Of a DNA stretch of 11,121 bases, positions 7,712 through 11,121 are shown in pieces. The notes under the pieces were generated by a model, which worked only from the letters and a program-made list of their open reading frames with translations, had not been told where the DNA came from and searched no databases. The number at the start of each line of letters is the position of its first letter. Position 1 is the first letter of the stretch. The position numbers and the translations under genes were made by a program. This stretch comes from Bacteroidales bacterium UBA4417 (GTDB lineage Bacteria > Bacteroidota > Bacteroidia > Bacteroidales > UBA4417), in NCBI GenBank assembly GCA_002389705.1, contig DGQJ01000388.1, positions 1 to 11,121 on the forward strand, in the 5' to 3' direction.

Positions 7712-9775
7712 ATGAATAAAAGGTTTGCGACCATAATATTTTTAGCAGCACTGGGGCTTGTTGCCGTATTTTATAATTACCAGGATATTGTTTTTAAACG
7801 TCCGCAATCGGTGCATAAATGGAGGCAATCCGATTGCGCTTCCATCGCATTGAATTACTATCAGGGCGGAATGAACCTCAGGCATTCGGAAACGCACAAC
7901 CTGACTTCCGACGGAGGAACCAGCGGCAAGAGCCTGACGAGCGAAGTGCCAATCCTGTATTTCTCAGTAGCCGCTTTGTACCATCTGCTTGGCTACCACG
8001 ACTATATTTACCGTATTTTCAACACATTGCTGTTCTTTCTCGGGTTGTTTTTCCTGTTCAGACTGACGCATTTTATGCTCAAAGATACGTTTTGGGCGGT
8101 ATCGCTAACCCTGCTGGTTTTTACCGCCCCGGTGCTGGTGTATTACGGCAACAATTTCCTGCCAAATTCGTCGGCACTGGCATTCTCCATGGCAGGATGG
8201 TATTATTTTACCCGGTATATGTACGACAGCAAAATGAAGTGGTTTTATATTTCGGTTGCTTTTTTCTTTGTTGCTGCAATGCTGAAAGTAACAGCACTGT
8301 TCAGTTTGTTTGCCATCGCCGGGATCTTTTTACTCGATATAACCGGGGTTAAAAAGGCAAAACCCGGAGGAAAACTTTTCAGCAAACCGGCACAGCAGAT
8401 CGGGGCTATTATGACAGTATTTTTACTGATCGGCCTTTGGCTGGTTTACGTTCATAACTTTAATCAAAAACATGGATGTTCTTATTTTTCGACCAATATA
8501 TTCCCCATTTGGGATTTAAGCGGAGCCGAAATTAAAGGGGTGCTTGAAAATGTGCGGAAATTATGGCTGCCTGATTATTATCATATTTCGGTACTGCTAT
8601 TGCTGGCGGCTTGTTTTGGTTTCCTGCTTATAAATTCTAAAAAGGCGAACAATGTATTGATTTACAGTGTAATTATCGTGTTTACAGAATGTATCGCATA
8701 CGTTCTGCTGCAGTTCTGGACTTTTGCCGACCACGATTACTATACCATCGACATGTATATTTTACCGGTATTGATTATCATCAGCACCTCCGACTTGTTG
8801 AACAGGCATTTTAACAAAGTATTCAAATCAGTATTTGTAAAAATAGTTTTCGCACTTTTTCTGCTTTTCAACATTTATTACGCACAACAGCAACTTAAAA
8901 ACAGGTACGAAGGCTGGATGAATGATTACCCGCAGAACAAAGATTTATATACCATTACACCTTACCTCAGGCAGATAGGAATTACACCCCAGGATACGGT
9001 AATTTCGATTCCCGATATGAGCCATGTTTCGCTATACCTGATGAACCAAAAAGGCTGGACCGAATATAAAGATTCAAAATTCAGCAAATCGGAACCTGTG
9101 CGTTATAACCAGGATAGCGCAGGTATCAGTGCCTCTATCAGCAAAGGCGCAAAATACCTGGTGCTGAACGGAATAAGCGAATTATACAGGAAACCTTACC
9201 TGAAACCGTTTTGCACTAACCTGGCCGGGCAATACGGAAACATTTTAATTTTCAACCTGAAATCGCCGGTAAAAAACTTCAGCCTCGAAGACCGCATCAT
9301 CAGCCAGGTACTGACCTGTGATGCCGAAAACCTTTCAACAGATAAGAAACTATTTACGAGTTCGCCCGATGGCACCGCGTTCAGCAATGGTGAAACCCAA
9401 AGCAAGGAAGTTGCCCACACGGGTCAATTTTCTTCGAAACTCAATACTGATAGCCCTTACGGGATGACCATCGTGTTAAATAACCTGCAATTTGGCGAGA
9501 GTTTCCTCATCACGGCCTGGCGAAAAACTACAGGAACTGCAAAAGGCGGAATAATAGCCTCGAGCTCGCCTGTTTCGTATTACAATGGCGACTACAAAGT
9601 TATTGAAACATCTCCCGGCGGTTGGGAGAAAATACAGGCGGAGATTTTTATTCCTGCTGAACTGGCCGGACAGGAGCTGTCCGTGTACGTTTATAATCCG
9701 GAAAAAGACGCGGTTTATTTCGATGACATGGAGATAAAACGGTATAAAAGCATTTTTAATATTTCGCCCAGGTAG
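7712..9775 (+). CDS. GT-C type membrane glycosyltransferase (GT39/ArnT-like) with C-terminal beta-sandwich module
   Basis: A 687-residue polytopic protein. The N-terminal part (about 1-395) has a signal-anchor helix (5-21) and roughly ten further hydrophobic segments. The first extramembrane loop holds HKWRQSD (35-41) and SEVPILYF (77-84), the positions where GT-C enzymes of the GT39/ArnT/Pmt group carry catalytic acidic residues; Asp41 and Glu78 are the likely ones. A later loop has ADHDYY (339-344), which I recall from Bacteroidota relatives. These enzymes transfer a sugar from a polyprenyl-phosphate donor on the outer face of the inner membrane; the acceptor is not evident here. Residues about 400-520 form a soluble segment (MSHVSLYLMNQKGW, GAKYLVLNG). 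Residues about 530-678 look like a jelly-roll/carbohydrate-binding-like domain: an early HTGQFSSKLN (569-578) and the closing AVYFDDMEIKRY (667-678) are typical of such folds. The ATG follows a clear promoter. The gene is monocistronic, with no O-antigen or lipid A genes adjacent. Confidence 0.8.
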   Translation: MNKRFATIIFLAALGLVAVFYNYQDIVFKRPQSVHKWRQSDCASIALNYYQGGMNLRHSETHNLTSDGGTSGKSLTSEVPILYFSVAALYHLLGYHDYIYRIFNTLLFFLGLFFLFRLTHFMLKDTFWAVSLTLLVFTAPVLVYYGNNFLPNSSALAFSMAGWYYFTRYMYDSKMKWFYISVAFFFVAAMLKVTALFSLFAIAGIFLLDITGVKKAKPGGKLFSKPAQQIGAIMTVFLLIGLWLVYVHNFNQKHGCSYFSTNIFPIWDLSGAEIKGVLENVRKLWLPDYYHISVLLLLAACFGFLLINSKKANNVLIYSVIIVFTECIAYVLLQFWTFADHDYYTIDMYILPVLIIISTSDLLNRHFNKVFKSVFVKIVFALFLLFNIYYAQQQLKNRYEGWMNDYPQNKDLYTITPYLRQIGITPQDTVISIPDMSHVSLYLMNQKGWTEYKDSKFSKSEPVRYNQDSAGISASISKGAKYLVLNGISELYRKPYLKPFCTNLAGQYGNILIFNLKSPVKNFSLEDRIISQVLTCDAENLSTDKKLFTSSPDGTAFSNGETQSKEVAHTGQFSSKLNTDSPYGMTIVLNNLQFGESFLITAWRKTTGTAKGGIIASSSPVSYYNGDYKVIETSPGGWEKIQAEIFIPAELAGQELSVYVYNPEKDAVYFDDMEIKRYKSIFNISPR

Positions 9776-9839
9776 TTTATGGATTTAAGTTTATAGCAGC
9801 TCTATTGCTTCACTCACAAATCCATAAAGAGCTGTGCTA
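9776..9839. repeat. Interleaved inverted repeats downstream of the glycosyltransferase
   Basis: TTTATGGATTT (9776-9786) and AAATCCATAAA (9818-9828) are a perfect 11-bp inverted pair beginning directly after the stop codon, with a 31-nt loop. A second pair, TAGCAGCTCT (9794-9803) and AGAGCTGTGCTA (9828-9839), pairs over 10 bp with a 2-nt bulge; one arm is in the loop of the first stem and the other just outside it. The two could form a pseudoknot or be alternatives. There is no T tract after either, so a terminator role is only possible. Confidence 0.55.
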
Positions 9840-9902
9840 CCGAAGACAGTAAATAGTTGAGCATTAACTGTTCATGTATATTTTCGGCAGGAATCAGAAA
9901 AT

Positions 9903-9921
9903 CCTGAAACTATATTTCAGG
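9903..9921 (-). terminator. Intrinsic terminator candidate of the minus-strand surface-protein gene
   Basis: A perfect 7-bp stem, CCTGAAA and TTTCAGG with a 5-nt loop, lies 17 bp past the stop codon of the minus-strand gene. In the direction of that gene it is followed by ATTTTCTG, a short T-rich stretch. Stem length and position fit a Rho-independent terminator, though the T tract is brief. Confidence 0.5.
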
Positions 9922-9938
9922 CTCCAGACTAACTGTTT

Positions 9939-11121
9939 CTATTTGATTTCTTCAATTTTGCCAATAATCTTCGAAAGTGCTTCGCTTAGTTTTGCTTCGG
10001 GGGCAATCACATTATATTCGCCCCAGAACGAATTATCATTATTAAACGGTGCATCCGAAAAAACAACGCCGGGCTTCAGCACTTCCTGCCTCGGAAATTT
10101 TACTACGTTGGCAGTATCAATGTGGCAAGTAGCCAACTCGAGGAAAGTTGTAAAATTATCGGAAGTGAAATGTTTGCGCAGGCGGGTTTTCAACTTCATA
10201 TCGCAGCGCACGTGGTTCAGGAAATATTTTCCGTTAAAAGGCGTGTAGCTTACCGAATAGCTGATCTTTTCGAGTTTCACGATGAGTCTACGGCTTTTTT
10301 TCAGCACGAGACTTTCAGCAGCCAGGTCGAGGTATTTGGGGTTCACTTCAAACTCAGCTCCCAACACCGCAAAGCTTTCCTTGTCGATATAAAGGGTTCC
10401 GCTATAGAGGGCATCAGGGATCCCTTCCTTCTGCGCAAAAGTAATCGCGTAAGCATCGTTGGCATTATACGAAATGAGGTCGGAATAGGTGTAATTGTAC
10501 TGCCCTGCCTGGGTAACATCCAGGAAACCGGGAATGGTTTTAATGATATCAAGTTGCAATGCCGAAAGCACTCCTCCTTTTAACTTCAAAAAAACGGTAT
10601 CGCTGCTTTCGGAGTTTTGTATCTTCCGCGACTTCATCAGTTTTACCTGGTCGGCAAATTCGCCATGTTCGAACGACGACTTATAAACCTTAAAAACGGC
10701 TTCGGAGTAGCTGAGGTAGCGGTTGTTTTTCTGAACGCCTTCGCGATAAAACGAGGTGGTATAAACCGGCTCGAGGCTGTTATTAACCTTGCGCTGCTCC
10801 ATGGCTTTGGCAATAATAGTGTTGGGATCGATGTACCGGATAATTACTTCCTGTATCGAAATAACGCGCCTTGCCAGGTAGATATCAACCTTTTGTTCCC
10901 TGAGCAATTGTACGGGGATGGACTGGCTTAAAAAACCCAGGTGCGACACCAGCAAGGCGGAACCCACAAAGGATACAGGCACTTTCAATTCGAAATAACC
11001 ATCGGCATTGGTAATAGTACCGATATTTTCTTCGGCTATTCCGATTGCGGCGTACGGAACCGGTGTTTTATTTTCATTATCAATAATATGACCGCGTACC
11101 GTTACAAATTTTATTGTATCC
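9939..11121 (-). CDS. CarboxypepD_reg-like domain envelope protein, 5'-truncated by window edge
   Basis: The frame is open from the stop at 9939 to the window end, about 394 codons, with no start codon that looks real; a TTG at 10988 lies inside the N-terminal domain and is not the start. The first visible residues, from about 11110 down to 10985, read VRGHIIDNENKTPVPYAAIG and then GTITNADGYFELKVP. This is the carboxypeptidase-regulatory-like (transthyretin-type) beta-sandwich found at the N-terminus of many Bacteroidota outer-membrane and periplasmic proteins. After a linker comes a long domain with TTSFYREGVQKNNRYLSYSE (about 10695-10760) and a C-terminal FWGEYNVIAPE. I recall this FYRE/FW-x-x-YN-x-I-x-P layout from uncharacterised Bacteroidota proteins but cannot name a function. 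The missing part probably holds a signal peptide, so export to the periplasm or outer membrane is inferred. A likely terminator follows the stop. Its promoter and upstream neighbours are outside the window. Confidence 0.82.
   Translation of the reverse strand, partial: DTIKFVTVRGHIIDNENKTPVPYAAIGIAEENIGTITNADGYFELKVPVSFVGSALLVSHLGFLSQSIPVQLLREQKVDIYLARRVISIQEVIIRYIDPNTIIAKAMEQRKVNNSLEPVYTTSFYREGVQKNNRYLSYSEAVFKVYKSSFEHGEFADQVKLMKSRKIQNSESSDTVFLKLKGGVLSALQLDIIKTIPGFLDVTQAGQYNYTYSDLISYNANDAYAITFAQKEGIPDALYSGTLYIDKESFAVLGAEFEVNPKYLDLAAESLVLKKSRRLIVKLEKISYSVSYTPFNGKYFLNHVRCDMKLKTRLRKHFTSDNFTTFLELATCHIDTANVVKFPRQEVLKPGVVFSDAPFNNDNSFWGEYNVIAPEAKLSEALSKIIGKIEEIK

Noticed and set aside
7560..7751. 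Minus-strand 63-codon frame between serA and the glycosyltransferase
   Set aside because: It overlaps the promoter and the start of the glycosyltransferase, with Cys-rich unordered translation and no family resemblance.
7819..8352. Plus-strand open frame of 177 codons within the glycosyltransferase
   Set aside because: Alternative frame of a clearly membrane-coding sequence; its translation is Arg-rich and lacks hydrophobic or domain structure.
10988..10988. TTG start for the minus-strand gene at the right edge
   Set aside because: The frame continues upstream through a recognisable CarboxypepD_reg domain to the window end, so the real start is outside.

Overview
The window reads as ordinary chromosomal DNA of a Bacteroidota bacterium, most likely a Bacteroidales/Marinilabiliales-type lineage; no finer placement is possible from sequence alone. 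The reasons are a near-perfect TAnnTTTG promoter ahead of one gene, start codons without Shine-Dalgarno sequences, a carboxypeptidase-regulatory-domain surface protein of a kind typical of the phylum, and an intergenic heptamer array of a type I recall from Bacteroidota genomes.

Layout: (1) 1-2691, the 3' portion of gltB (large subunit of NADPH-type glutamate synthase), followed after 75 bp by gltD (2767-4188, small subunit); together they form the two-subunit GOGAT for ammonia assimilation. (2) 4189-4618, a 430-bp gap with a possible decayed 3' end of a minus-strand gene and two abutting tandem arrays: a 16-bp purine-rich array, then a strictly phased 7-bp CTTCGGT array. (3) 4619-6016, a MATE-family multidrug/Na+ efflux transporter. 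(4) 6056-7288 on the minus strand, serA, a 410-residue Escherichia coli-type phosphoglycerate dehydrogenase with an ACT domain, convergent with the MATE gene. (5) 7289-7711, a 423-bp divergent intergenic region carrying the Bacteroidota promoter of the next gene. (6) 7712-9775, a GT-C-type membrane glycosyltransferase with a C-terminal beta-sandwich-like module. (7) 9776-9938, a convergent gap with strong inverted repeats. (8) 9939 to the window end on the minus strand, a CarboxypepD_reg-like envelope protein that is cut off at its 5' end.

Functionally, gltBD and serA are amino-acid biosynthesis: glutamate made by GltBD is the amino donor for the step after SerA in serine synthesis. The remaining genes are envelope functions (efflux, lipid-linked sugar transfer, surface protein) with no evident operon linking them. 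I found no defence system, mobile element, CRISPR array or RNA gene. The least explained parts are the twin repeat arrays at 4348-4530, the interleaved inverted repeats at 9776-9839 and the extra C-terminal domain of the glycosyltransferase.
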